Source: Corallochytrium limacisporum
Taxonomy: Eukaryota > Opisthokonta
DNA: 64,000 bases
Reading direction: 5' to 3'
NCBI GenBank assembly: GCA_002811645.1
Contig: PDIP01000028.1
Location: 83,086-147,085, forward strand
How positions within the stretch are numbered: position 1 is the stretch's first letter; each line of letters starts with the position of its first letter. The notes below the pieces were generated by a model. That model saw only the letters and a program-made list of their open reading frames with translations. It had not been told where the DNA came from and did not search any database. The position numbers and the translations under genes were made by a program. This document shows, in pieces, positions 20,482-31,700 of this stretch.

Positions 20482-21918
20482 TTATGGTTCTCTTGGGGCA
20501 TTGGGAACACGCTGGTGAACTGCATTCTCAGCGGCCTGATCTTTCGACACTCTTTGCTTGAGCATGTGCTTCATAGCCTGGATGTAGGTCAGGCCATCAA
20601 TGGTCTCATTGACATCAAGAGCTCGGATGGATGCAGCCGTCATGAAGGCCAGCATCGGACATTTCGTCAGAAAGCGACCACTGAAGGTTGCTCTAAGTGC
20701 AGTTTCTAGAATACTCCAAAGTCGGTGACATTCTTTGCTCCATGGATCTTGTTTCATATGGATCAGGACGTCAATTACAGGGGGCATGAAGTACTCGTTG
20801 TGTATCAAGCCTTTCCTGATCAACTCATTAACACCTCGACGCAAGATTTCATATCGGTGAAAACCATTGGGGTGATCTATGTGACATTCAAGGTCTACCC
20901 GATCCAAAAAGGCTGTATCAATACTCCTTAGGAGATTGGATGTACACAGTATACTGATGCGCGGATCGCTCGCAAGCCCATCAATTCTGGTCAATAATGC
21001 ATTCACAGCCCTCAGAGAGTCTGCAGGATCCCCTTTCCCATTTTCTCTCTGCATACTGATGCTTTCAATTTCATCAATGATGACCACAACACTGGTATTA
21101 TGGTCGACAGCAAGCTGCTTGATTTGGGCAAACAGACGTCCGACGGATTTGCCAGACTCGCTGAACCATTTAGAGTACAGATTCTGGGTATTGACTGTCA
21201 CTAACATGCATGGACTACCACTGATGATTGCCATTTTTTGGGCGATGGCTTGGCACAAGGAAGTCTTACCGCCCCCTGGAGGGCCATGAAGGAGGGCAAT
21301 TCTGTTCCAATTTATGCAATTCTGATCAATCTTCGCAGCGCTGAACAAACGAGACGTCTGTAAGAATTGAAGCAACTTGTCCTTGGTTGACAGTGGGATG
21401 GCAAGTGAGTTATGAACTCCATCATACTGAATGTGAGGTAACAACTGGACCTGGCCCAATGATCCCTCTTGCTCCTGGGCAGTAGGATCACCAGCAAGAT
21501 CTGTATAGTAGCCATCAGACAGGGAATATACATGCACGGCTGTGCGTGGGTTTTCCGTGAACGATTGGACTTGGGTGCGGAAGTAAATATCAATGTGCTT
21601 GATCAAAGAAATCAGTCCAGCAATAGGTTCTGCTATTGCAAGATGTCGTACTGCTACCTTCTGAAAATCAATTCTAAAGTGAGATTGCGCCCCTTTCATT
21701 GCGCCATCCAAGTGGAGATGGAGAACATTCAACGAACCCATCATGAATTCGAATCTCTCTGTACAAAATGAGTTGACGAAAGCCAAGATTGGACCGCTTG
21801 CCACAACTTCCTTGTGCCTGTCATTGATGCAACATACTTCGATCTGTTGTATCATAATACCAAGGCTACCCGATCCCCTAGGTGAATCATTCTCTAACTT
21901 GCGTTTGTTAGTTCCCAT
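20482..21918 (-). CDS. TRIP13/Pch2-type AAA+ ATPase
   Basis: Hexameric remodeller of HORMA-domain proteins (Mad2, Hop1) acting in the spindle checkpoint and meiotic recombination. It is 478 residues. The N-terminal substrate-binding part precedes a single AAA+ module: Walker A GPPGGGKT (about 210-217), the TRIP13-typical LYSKWFSESGK segment, Walker B VVIIDEIES (about 275), sensor-1 ILCTSN, and the arginine-finger region FLDRVD. The SGRFLTKCPMLA segment near the end matches TRIP13 sensor-2 (human SGRVLRKLPFLA). The open frame extends upstream from a TTG without another ATG, so the start is placed at the first ATG (21918). Confidence 0.94.
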   Translation of the reverse strand: MGTNKRKLENDSPRGSGSLGIMIQQIEVCCINDRHKEVVASGPILAFVNSFCTERFEFMMGSLNVLHLHLDGAMKGAQSHFRIDFQKVAVRHLAIAEPIAGLISLIKHIDIYFRTQVQSFTENPRTAVHVYSLSDGYYTDLAGDPTAQEQEGSLGQVQLLPHIQYDGVHNSLAIPLSTKDKLLQFLQTSRLFSAAKIDQNCINWNRIALLHGPPGGGKTSLCQAIAQKMAIISGSPCMLVTVNTQNLYSKWFSESGKSVGRLFAQIKQLAVDHNTSVVVIIDEIESISMQRENGKGDPADSLRAVNALLTRIDGLASDPRISILCTSNLLRSIDTAFLDRVDLECHIDHPNGFHRYEILRRGVNELIRKGLIHNEYFMPPVIDVLIHMKQDPWSKECHRLWSILETALRATFSGRFLTKCPMLAFMTAASIRALDVNETIDGLTYIQAMKHMLKQRVSKDQAAENAVHQRVPNAPREP

Positions 21919-22751
21919 GCTGATCGCCAAGGGGTCGACATCCGCAGACTTGATTTGTATGGCTATGTAGCTGATTGCTCCGATCACTGAACGCACGACC
22001 TTAAGGAAGCACAATTCATATACACGGATCAGTCTTTGTAATGTTGGCAGACATAGCCACCCTAGATACCTTCTTTCATGATCTTTGAGACCCGTTGAGG
22101 GAGTCAGCCACCTTTGAGAGCTTTTCCCCCTGTTCCCCCTTGTCCCCACCAATACCGGCTGGGAGACCCGCCCCTGCTGAGGTGTTCGCGCCGATCGTAA
22201 TTACGTCGTGTGCTCGGGTATTCGAAAGAGAGGAGGCATTGTTCAACGTTATGGTTGCAAAGTCAAATGATCAATGATGCGTTGACCTACCATGTACAAG
22301 CCACATGCCCCATGCCTCTGCGAGACTTCTCCACCGTCGACGTGAAGACCGCAACAGCACTGGCAATTCCGTATGCAGACCTTGGTTGGGTGCCTATGGT
22401 CGCCGAAGAACATGACATGGACATATTATCAGAGTTGTGGAGGAACAGACAAATGGGGCACCTCAAGTTTTCACACTGATTAATGCGGTCAACAGGGCCA
22501 TCTGGAAACCACTTCCATCCAATGTAAAACACCTTTTGCCGTGGACATTGTGGCGCTATCACCGTCAATTGCGCGGAGTATGCGAATGCCACTGTGCAAA
22601 TCCATCGTCTGCTCAGGAAGGACCCACCAAAAATGCAAGTCGGAAGGCAGCGTATGAACAAACAAAAACTCAGATGAACCCACAGACACCAGCACCTTGA
22701 CAATCCCATTGGTGGTGCAGAGGGGTGTATGAATACAGATGGTAAAGCAGG
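21919..22751. other. Spacer between TRIP13 and PDRG1 with uncertain plus-strand frames
   Basis: Both recognised neighbours are on the minus strand. The plus strand carries two overlapping open frames in different phases (see 22267-22700) whose reality is unclear. A pyrimidine-rich patch lies at about 22124-22150. Confidence 0.4.
22267..22700 (+). CDS. Uncertain small gene in two frames, no known family
   Basis: I do not recognise this. An ATG at 22267 opens a frame of about 70 codons (with PYADLGWVPMV) that stops at 22479. A second frame, open from 22437 to 22700, encodes a Trp-rich, basic segment (IWKPLPSNV, LPWTLWRYHRQLRG) and ends in a Gln/Pro-rich tail. Joining them needs a frame change near 22460-22490. 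A 29-base GT...AG stretch there would restore the frame but is far shorter than the PSF1 introns. It may be a spliced gene, a gene broken by an indel, or chance. Confidence 0.2.
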
Positions 22752-23261
22752 TCAGTCCGTTTCGAGTAAGACTTGGGCCTCTTTAACAACACCGTTGACT
22801 TCATCCATGGTCATAGCGGTTAGTCCGTATCCCAGCGCAGCCAAACTCTTCTCGCCTTCCATTTCACGGACCTTGCGCACAAGCGCTCTTAGTTGCTTGC
22901 GGTGGGACTGGACTTTCTGATCCAAAACATTGTACTCGTTCTCCAATTGTTTCTTAACAAAATCTCGCGGTACTTCCGCAAAGAAATCACCGAAGTGAAA
23001 CCATAGCGGGTTGTCAGCCGCTCCTTCATGGTCGCTGACTGCACGGCCGCGACGGATCTGCCCCAGGGCTTCCCGAGCGAGGTTCTTTTGGATCTCCAAG
23101 TCGATAATGGCTTGCCTATCGCCTTGGATCTCTTCAACTATAGCCTCAATTCTCTGCAGCTCATCCAGAATATTTCCAGACCTACGATCGGGGACAGAAC
23201 TGTCCTCAATGCCCAGCTCCTGCAGCAGCTCAGGTAGGGTTTGCTGTTGCGAGGCGCTCAT
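22752..23261 (-). CDS. PDRG1-like prefoldin-family protein
   Basis: Homologue of p53 and DNA damage-regulated protein 1, a beta-type prefoldin-like subunit of the R2TP/URI1-associated chaperone complex that helps assemble RNA polymerases. It is 169 residues, slightly longer than the animal protein. It shows two long helices around a short beta hairpin. The first helix has EEIQGDRQAIIDLEIQKN and the hairpin has WFHFGDFFAEVPRD, matching human VCFGNMFIKMPH. The second coiled helix starts KKQLENEYNVLDQ. It starts at an ATG and diverges from TAF12, leaving a 599-base shared upstream region. Confidence 0.85.
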   Translation of the reverse strand: MSASQQQTLPELLQELGIEDSSVPDRRSGNILDELQRIEAIVEEIQGDRQAIIDLEIQKNLAREALGQIRRGRAVSDHEGAADNPLWFHFGDFFAEVPRDFVKKQLENEYNVLDQKVQSHRKQLRALVRKVREMEGEKSLAALGYGLTAMTMDEVNGVVKEAQVLLETD

Positions 23262-23860
23262 GGCGCTGCTTGCCCGGAATCCGTCCTCTCTATCACATCC
23301 AGACCCTGCATTCCTTTCTCGGGTCCGCTTGCCAAAAATTTAGAGAGCTTGTAGTTTTGAGTAATCCCAGTACTCAACTAGCTGCGAAGATGATGCCAAT
23401 CGGTGAGCAACGTCGGTCGCTCGACGGCTGCTCCTTTCGGAGGCGGGCTCCAGCATAGAGCAGGTGCAGCCCTGCCTCTGTCTCCTCAATGCTCCCTCCC
23501 CCCCGGAAGGGGAGGGAAAGAGGAGGTGGCGGGGGAGGACGGGGCCATTTGCTTGACTCCTCTGAACGGAGGACGCGCGGGGGCATGGCAAGGATTTACT
23601 GCGGGGCAGGATACGAAAGCCTAGAGTACGACTTCCGATTGCTCGGCACTGTGGAACTCCACCCTTTGGAAAATATGCTGTGATACTATTTATGATCAAC
23701 TCAAGGAAGATATGAAAATATCACTAATTACGTGACTCATGACGAGCAATTTTATGAAAAAGGACCGTGATCGCACTGTTGGAACCTATGGAGCTGCATT
23801 ACACAGAATGGAATGAGCCCTACAATTAGGTGCATTGAGACTTAAGGTAATTTGGCCATA
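23262..23860. other. Divergent promoter region between PDRG1 and TAF12
   Basis: About 600 bases between divergent starts. Contains a C7-GG-AA-GGGG element (about 23498-23512) and AT-rich sequence just before the TAF12 start; no gene seen. Confidence 0.45.
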
Positions 23861-25612
23861 ATGACAGGCAAAGGTAGTCGTGGGCGTGGTCGCGGCAGCG
23901 CCATGGCTGTCCGTGGCAAGGGGGCCGTAACGTCGCGCGGCCGTGGAGGCAGTAAAGGCAAGATGAGCCGCGGCGGTGGCAAAGTCGGTGCTGGTGCTAA
24001 GAGCTTGGGGAAGAAGAATCTGCAGCCTGTGGATGATGAAGACGATGTAGAGGAGGAAGAAGAAGACGAAGAGGAGGAGGAAGAAGAGGAAGAAGAAGAG
24101 GNNNNNNNNNNNNNNNNNNNNNNNNNNNNNNNNNNNNAAGACGAAGAGGAGGAGGAAGAGGAGGAAGAAGAAGATGAAGAAGAAGACGATGATGATGAAG
24201 AGGAAGAGGAAGAAGACGACGACGACGAAGAAGAAGACGAAGAAGAAGAAGAGTCCGTGGATGTCACCACTGGTGGCAAACGTAAGGGTGGTAGTGCATC
24301 AGCCCCAGGAAAACGGATCAAGGGCACAATATCTGGAAAAGGGGCGTTCACTGGCAAAGGTGGAAAAGGAGGCAAAGGGGGCAAAGTTGGCAAAGGAGTG
24401 GTCGGTAAGGGCAAGTACAATTTCACTGGCACCGATGGAGAGACTGAAGCCTCGGACACGGGCAAGGACTCCGAGGAAGAAGAAGAAGATGAAGACGAAG
24501 AGGATGAGGATGAGGAAGAAAATCTTGACGAAGATGTCGACATCTTGGGTGATGACCCTGCACCGCATGGAGGTGCCAACATTGAACGTTTTCAGAACCA
24601 AGCACCCGTTGCCAAACTCAGTGGTAAGGGTGCAGTAATGGCCCTTGAACAGAAGAAGAAGGCTGCCGCAGCGGCCAAGCGCAAGGCCGAGGCTAAGCGC
24701 CGAGAGGAGGCACGGAAGAAAGAACTGGAAATCATCGCACAGATTGAGAGTGAGGCTCAGAAAAGGAAGGCAGCCAAGGCCAAGAAGGCTGCAGAAGAGA
24801 AGGCATTGAAGGAGAAGAAAGCGAAACAAAAGAAAGAGGCAAGCGCCAAAGCCAAATCAGCAAAAGAGAAGGCTAAGGCAGCCAAGACAAAGTCAAAGGT
24901 CAAGAATAAGGGCAAGGCCGCTGGCGACGGGGCAGACAGCTCAGACCCCGTGGCTGCTGCCGCCGCTCTGATTGCTGAGAAATTGCTCTCGGAGCAGACT
25001 TCCACCAAGGCTGACAAGGAAAGCAAATCGTCCGCGCCGGATATGGACATCGCACCAACGGCAAAACCTCTACCGGCCCCAACCTGGAATCCTCTGAGCC
25101 ACCTCGCGTCCCTTGGTAGTTCAAAGACCACCTCTGTCAAGGTGGGGATGGGAATGACGTTACAACGAAGTGGTTCGATGTCGACCAAGACCTCACCCTT
25201 TGGCAAGGACATGGATCAGGCCACCCGCGAGGCTGAACAACTTGCCACTCGCGAACTGCTCAATCGCCGTGCGCTCCGGGAGTTGATGAACCAGATCGTT
25301 CCGGATAAGCGCGTGGAACACGAGGTGGAAGGCTACCTTCTACAGATGGCTGACGACTTCGTTGAGCGTGTGACCGCTGCTGCGTGCTCCCTTGCCCGCC
25401 ATCGGGGAGCCAAGAGCCTTGGCGTGCAGGACGTTGCACTGCATCTAAAGCGCTACTGGGGTATTTCTGTGCCCGGATTTGGAGTCGACAAAGCAGACAC
25501 TGCTCGCGTTCTGCCGGTGTCGGAAAGCCATGCTGCTCGAATGCTCCGCATCGGGCGTCTGCAGGCCGCCGCATCAAGCACAAAGAAGGGGGCACCTTCA
25601 ACGTCAGCATGA
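23861..25612 (+). CDS. TAF12 with long RG-rich and acidic N-terminal region
   Basis: Histone-fold subunit of TFIID and SAGA that pairs with TAF4/ADA1. The C-terminal part (about residues 455-560) is an unmistakable TAF12 histone fold: LLNRRALRELMNQI, YLLQMADDFVERV, ACSLARHR, and KRYWGISVPGFG. The rest is unusual. It has an RG/KG-rich start (about 1-60), a very long Glu/Asp tract (about 65-135, interrupted by a 36-base gap), a second KG-rich block and acidic tract, then a Lys/Ala coiled-coil-like stretch (about 260-355). The whole is about 583 residues, against roughly 160 for animal TAF12. The open frame begins at TTG; I use the next ATG (23861). Confidence 0.9.
   Translation: MTGKGSRGRGRGSAMAVRGKGAVTSRGRGGSKGKMSRGGGKVGAGAKSLGKKNLQPVDDEDDVEEEEEDEEEEEEEEEEEXXXXXXXXXXXXXDEEEEEEEEEEDEEEDDDDEEEEEEDDDDEEEDEEEEESVDVTTGGKRKGGSASAPGKRIKGTISGKGAFTGKGGKGGKGGKVGKGVVGKGKYNFTGTDGETEASDTGKDSEEEEEDEDEEDEDEEENLDEDVDILGDDPAPHGGANIERFQNQAPVAKLSGKGAVMALEQKKKAAAAAKRKAEAKRREEARKKELEIIAQIESEAQKRKAAKAKKAAEEKALKEKKAKQKKEASAKAKSAKEKAKAAKTKSKVKNKGKAAGDGADSSDPVAAAAALIAEKLLSEQTSTKADKESKSSAPDMDIAPTAKPLPAPTWNPLSHLASLGSSKTTSVKVGMGMTLQRSGSMSTKTSPFGKDMDQATREAEQLATRELLNRRALRELMNQIVPDKRVEHEVEGYLLQMADDFVERVTAAACSLARHRGAKSLGVQDVALHLKRYWGISVPGFGVDKADTARVLPVSESHAARMLRIGRLQAAASSTKKGAPSTSA
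24102..24137. other. Assembly gap (36 N) inside TAF12 acidic tract
   Basis: Thirty-six ambiguous bases in a GAA/GAG repeat. The gap is a multiple of three and the frame stays open on both sides, but the true acidic-tract length is unknown. Confidence 0.95.
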
Positions 25613-25714
25613 AAAATAGATCCCAACCGGAATGAGATAATGAGGTGTGTTAAGTATATTAACAACGTAAAATTGTGTGTATGATGAGGGTATGAATGTG
25701 ATCTGAACAACAGC

Positions 25715-28700
25715 TTACATCTGCTCACGAGAATCGACTTCTTGAAGCTTGCGGTTGGGTGAGTCCTCGAGCTCGCCCTCATCCGTACTTAGAATCTCGT
25801 TTCCGCTGGCCGGCACGGGCATGGCAGAGATCGGCTTGCCCTCCTCAGACTGAGAAATGTGCCGAGTTGGACTCGCCGGGTAGCCCTCCGCGGAGCCTCG
25901 GCCGTGAGTTGTCTTCCGCATAAGCGCCTGCAGGAGCTCCTGCTGCGCATCCACACCGAGACCGTCCAGGAAGGAGTCCAGGGCATGGCCACCGGAGCCA
26001 ATTAGCTGCTTGAGTCCAACTGCAGACTCGCGCGCCACAACGTCGACCATAGCAGCGACGACGTCATCTTGGGTGCTAGTCAGCCAGGTATGGCGCGCCT
26101 TGTCGTTGTTGACGTTAGGGCAGCCAAACCGTTCCATACGGTGCAGCTCCCTGAACATTAGCTTGCGGATCTCAGCCGTCTTCAGATGCGTCGTAGTGGG
26201 TGCACCGGGTCCGGTAGCCTTGGAGATTGCCTCGGCCACAAGATCCTCTTGCAACAGACGCAGGGACATGCGCCAGTAGAAGAAGGTACGTGAGTTGCGC
26301 CAGGGCACAATACGGCGGATGGTGTTCTTCTCCAGCATGCGCTCGGGGCGATCGTGCAAGTCAGCGTACTGCACAGCAATCTGGTGATAGATCGGCTCGA
26401 GCTGCTTGATACGATCGTTAAGATCACCCTGCAACTTGTTCTTAAGCTTGCTGTCGTTCTTGACCTCATCGCTCTTCAATTTGGCGTTCAAGTCGCGCGT
26501 GACTGGGTCCAAGCGGCTGATGGCTGCGATGATATCACGACGCTTGAACTTAATCTCTACAATACCGGACGGTTCCAAAATGCCACCACGGCTGTCCTCT
26601 GCAGCATACATTTCCATCATTTCACTATTGATGAAAGGATCCACCACAACCCATGCACCACCACGAAGCTCACCGTTCGGCGGAATGTAGACAAAGATGG
26701 GCTGGTTGTAGCTGCGCAGGGCGTCCACAATGTACGAACCGTACTTCAGTACTTCATCAAACATGTCACGCTGACCACCGCTGAAACCGCGCCAGTTGGC
26801 AAAGATGAAGAGCGGCAGTTCTTCGCGATTGAAGTCCTGAAGCGCCTGTGCAGTCTTGTATGCCGAATTCGGGTACCAGACCTGGCCGGCCTCGTGCCTG
26901 AGCTCGACACGGGAATCTGGGTTGGCTGCATCGGCAGGGTGCAGGTTCTCGATGGTGCGGGTTTCAACAGCAATCACACCGACAGCGACGCCGCCGAGGC
27001 GGGCATGACCGGCGATGACAGTGTTGGCCCAGCCTTCGAGTTTCTCGACCCAGGTGCCGCGATCAAAGAATCCACCGTTGAAGTACTTGGAGTTGCCGTT
27101 CTCTTCCTCATAACCGGTCAGGAAGACGCGGGGGTCAGAGGGGCTTGCAGTGGGCACCACATCGATTGGACGGTCCACGGGGTCCCACGTACAGCTCAGT
27201 GTCGGCCGCGGACCGCCTTTCACCTTCGGCACGTTGCTCAGCCACATGAGCATTTGGCTAATACCAACAAAGTCATTGGAGACAACCAGGTTACTCACAC
27301 CATTACGGTACATGATCGGCACTCCACCAATTTGTACATTGGAGCCGTAGACTTCGCGCCCCAGTACCTTGTTAAGAGCATTCGCACCAGTGAGCAGAAT
27401 GCTAGAGTCCAGCACCTGCACCACACGGCTGCCAAGGCGCACCAGATAAGCACCAATGCCGACGGCATGGAATGAGACCATAGAAATGGTGAAGATCTCA
27501 TCATAAGCCCTGCTGGTCTCACCAGCAATTAGACCAGATCCCTGCAGGTTTTCAACACCCATACCGTGAGATTCGCCAATGACGGCATCGATAACATAGT
27601 GCACTTCGCCCTCGGGAGTCTCCCGCTTCGTGCATTTCACAGCATTGTCCGTAGGCATCGTCATGTAGTCGTCCTCAGACAGATACAGATATTTAACACC
27701 GCTCGCGGGTTGATCGGGGTCGACCCAGCAGACACGGAAGCGCTGTTTGGCCCAGTCCGACAAACCGATGCGTGCACCACTGTTGCAGGCCAAGAACATG
27801 CGTGGAATCTTCTTGGCGCGGGCATATCGACTTGCAGCGTTGAAAACGGCGCCTTCCTCAATGCCGAACGATCCGACACGATGCGTGATGTCGTTGGCGA
27901 TAACAACAACGTCACGACCTTCAGGACACTCAGGGGTGCGCATGGTCATTTCCCAAGCGATGACACCGCACGCGTCTTCCGACGTGGAGTCCGCAATATC
28001 ACCAGAGCCGTTACGATGCGGCTCGCACGGATACACGTAGTCTTCGTTGGAGTAATTCGGGGGCCGTTCAGTCTTGCGGCACACAACAGAGTTCAGCGCC
28101 GTCTCGAGATGGCCTTCAGTGCGGCTGTTGGCAAAGCCGGAATCCAAAGAATGTCCACTAGCTCTTCCGTCCTCGCTGCGCGGCACCTCCCTGTTGGATC
28201 CGGGGGACAATGGGCTCGTCACAGCCTCCTTGTGGCTCTTGCTCTGCCCATCACTGTGCACAGATTGGGCACTGCCTTCCGTCTCGGTCACGTTTGCGAT
28301 GCTAGCGGCAGCCACAGCCTTGTCATCAGAGCCAGCCTTCACAAACTTCAGGCGGCGCACAACCAGCGGTGTCTCAGGCATCTTGTGGCGGATGTCCGTG
28401 ACCTCCTTGAGAGCCAGATGGTCACGCCAGCGGTCTTGTAGAGCAAGCTGGAACACCAGTGGGATGTCATCGACAAATGTGGTACCCCTCATCTGTGCCT
28501 CCGCCCTACGACCCTCGACAGCGTCCAGAAGCTTGTACGGAGTAGCACAGTCCTGGCCTTCCAAGGGTCCAGCAGGACTGCCAATGGTACTATACTTGGC
28601 GGTGCCAGTCTCGTAGTATGTCTCTCCGGCAGACCGGCTGGGCTCGTAAATTGGAGATTCAGAGAACTCCCGATACGTGTGCACCATCACTGCCGAAGCG

Positions 28701-31700
28701 TAACCCAGCTTACAGTCCACAAAAATACGCACTGGTGTCTGGATTTGATCCGGACCAGTTGTCAAGTTCAGACGCAGCTCAATTTCGCTCACCCGCAGCT
28801 TGAACAAGCGGTCTAAATGGCGCAGAGAAATAGCCTTCACATGGCTACCCAGCTGCACAGCATCAACCAGGAGATTAGGCAAGAAGTTGAGGAAGATGTG
28901 ATTGTGGCAGGTCCTCGAGTAGGCAGCATCGTTAACCTTGATGTCCAGAGCGTTCATGGACACGATAATGTACCGCTCCAATTCATCCAAGAAATAGCGC
29001 AGGGAGGCGCTGGCGTCATTGGGCACAACATCCTGGTGACGCACGATCATACGCACAAACAGGCGGCGCTCTACCCACTTCTTCGGGTCCTCGCGTATGC
29101 CCTTGGCGAAGTACATATGTACCATCTCAATGGAGGGTACATGTCGAATCTCATAGTTGGTCATTCTGGCAATCTCCAGTTGGTTCACCAAACCAGGTTC
29201 AATGTGGCGATAAATGCTGTCTTCGTGGTATGCGTAGCACTCGCGGAAAGTAAAGTACTTGTTGTTCTTTTCGGCGCGGCAGACGATAAATGTGACCCGA
29301 CGCACTCCATGATCGCTCAAGGTTGTCTTATTTTCGGCCAGGAGAGTGCTGAATATCTTGCCCAGTTTGTCATCGTCGTCGCTGTTCTCGAAAATCTCGC
29401 CCTTCAGCACAATGCATGCCACATTCTTAGAATCCCGTAGACCAGCAGTGCCCTTCTTCATAGGGATGTAGGTGAAAAAGCGGGGGATCAGATTATCAAA
29501 CTTAGCCTTGGAATCCACACAGATCATGAAGCCTTCACGGACCCCAATGCCGTAGTCGCCCTCGTTGTTGCGACGATTGCGCAATCTGGTCAACCGAGTG
29601 CTCATTTTGTTGAAATCTTCCTCGCTCCAAGAGTTGGACCGCGACTTGCTACCAAGGGGAACAGGCATAGGCACGGCAGTTCCCGGAAGTATGTAGCGCC
29701 ACTCCACAACCACCTCTCCTTCGAAGCGGCCCAGACCAACTCTTTCCAGAGTGTAGGGACGGTACGCGCGGCGTACATACACTTCAAACGCGGCGGCACG
29801 AATGTCAACATCTTCATGGAAGAGGAACCCGGTCAGAATGCTGAAAATGGAAGTCGGTGTGTCAACTAGCTGATGTAACGTCGACGCCGCATCGCCACCC
29901 ATGCTGTTCAGTGCGTTCTGCAGAAGAGTGGCTACCTGGAAACGGCGTTTCTCGTAGGAAGGCAGCTGAGCAGCCAAGAAAATCTGCCGGGCGTGCAGAG
30001 ACACAACCGCACAGTCACTGTCAGCCAGGTTGGCAAGATCTTGAAGGATCTTGTGGTCTTCGTCATTGACGTTCGAATACTTCTGGTCGTACAGAGCGGT
30101 CAGAATGCCATCAATGACTTTGTTCTTCGACGCCACACGGGCATGGCTGCGAATAATGTTCACCACATAGGAAAGATTCTCGCGATGTTGACTACGTAAT
30201 TCAAGAATGACGTCCTCGTAAGGTTTGCTGCGATTCTTTTCATTGAAAAGATTTTCCACATCTAGGAAGCGTAGCAGAACTGCCCGAAGTGCATTCTTCA
30301 TCTGGCGCATATGTCCATTGCGGTACTTCTCGCTGATCTCGATGATGGGCATGAGAGTCTCGTAGAGCTTAGTGCGGTCGTCATGATCGCGCATAACTGC
30401 AGCGGAACGCTTGATTTCGTTGGATATCTCCGCAGTCGGGAAGGTGTAGAACATTGAATCCACAGACAGGAAAGCATGATCAATGATGGTGCGTAAACGC
30501 TTCTCCAATTTGTCGGGAATGCGGCCGCTGACCGTAGAAAGAGACGTCAACACCTCGTGCAGAGGTGTCGTAGGGTTCTTGAGCGCATCAATGAAGTTGG
30601 CCAGAGCATCGTTGACGTACGCAGTGAAGAGGGGTTCAGGGAAATCATATCCGTCCATGACAGCTTCTAGGATCGTTTGAGCCTTCTCACGTATGTGATG
30701 GGGTTTCCGGCTACCTGCCAAATAAGTCATCCACTCAGGGAATCCATCCTCAAAACGACTCGGTCGCTGAACCCGAGAGGGATCGTCCAAGGTGAGATTG
30801 CCAATGATTTCTCCCGCCTGAACAACTGCACCAGGATTCTTACTTTGGCGCAGAACACCGCTTTCGGAGGCAACGAGGGGCATGTACATCTTCATGACCT
30901 CGATCTCTGCGTAGGCCTGGCCAGACTTAACGTGACCCTCATCTGGCACGAGATAACGGACAAGCTTTCCGGGGGACGGAGTGCGAAGTAGTGACGGATC
31001 GCGCTCCTTCTCAATATTCACAGTCAGGCCATTGATCATGACATTGTAGCCTTGCGCATTCTCAGACATGTACACAACGTAGTTCTTGCCACCAATGCAA
31101 GCCAGCAGACCACCGTCCTGCATGACGTCAATGTCGGCGAAGATGGCCTTGCCATTCATCAGCATAACATAGTGTCCCACCCGACAAAGTGCCACTGTGA
31201 TAGGATACTTGACATTGTTCAAGACCAGCTCGAGCTCAATATTGTAGCGCAAGTAGCGACGACTGGGCACCTGACCCTTGCTAATGGCATCCACATAGGT
31301 CTGGAATCTCTCAAGAATCACCTTGTATCCGATGAAGAGAGTCGTGCAGACAATGGCCAACATGTTATTCGGTTTCTCAGCTGTGACCTTTTCCCGAATC
31401 AAACCATCAAGCCACGCTGTGTCGTATACATTCTTCTGGAACACTGGAGTGTTTATGAGCATTTGCAGGTAGTTCAAATTGTTGGGGAACTCACCAATGA
31501 TCACAGTCTCCTTCAGGCATGCATCCAAAGTGTCCCGAGCTTCGTCTCTCGTCCTACCCCAAGAGAATACGTGGCCAAACTGACTGTCCGCAAATGAGTG
31601 AAGGGAGGCCGACGGACTGACGCTAAAGTAACCCCAAATGTTCGCGAAGGAGGGGAACTTGAGCATCTGTAGCTCACCATTGCCGGGTTTGAAACCAGCA

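Noticed and set aside
22287-22709. 140-codon minus-strand frame between TRIP13 and PDRG1
   Set aside because: Cys/Ser-rich composition typical of an antisense frame; no domain.
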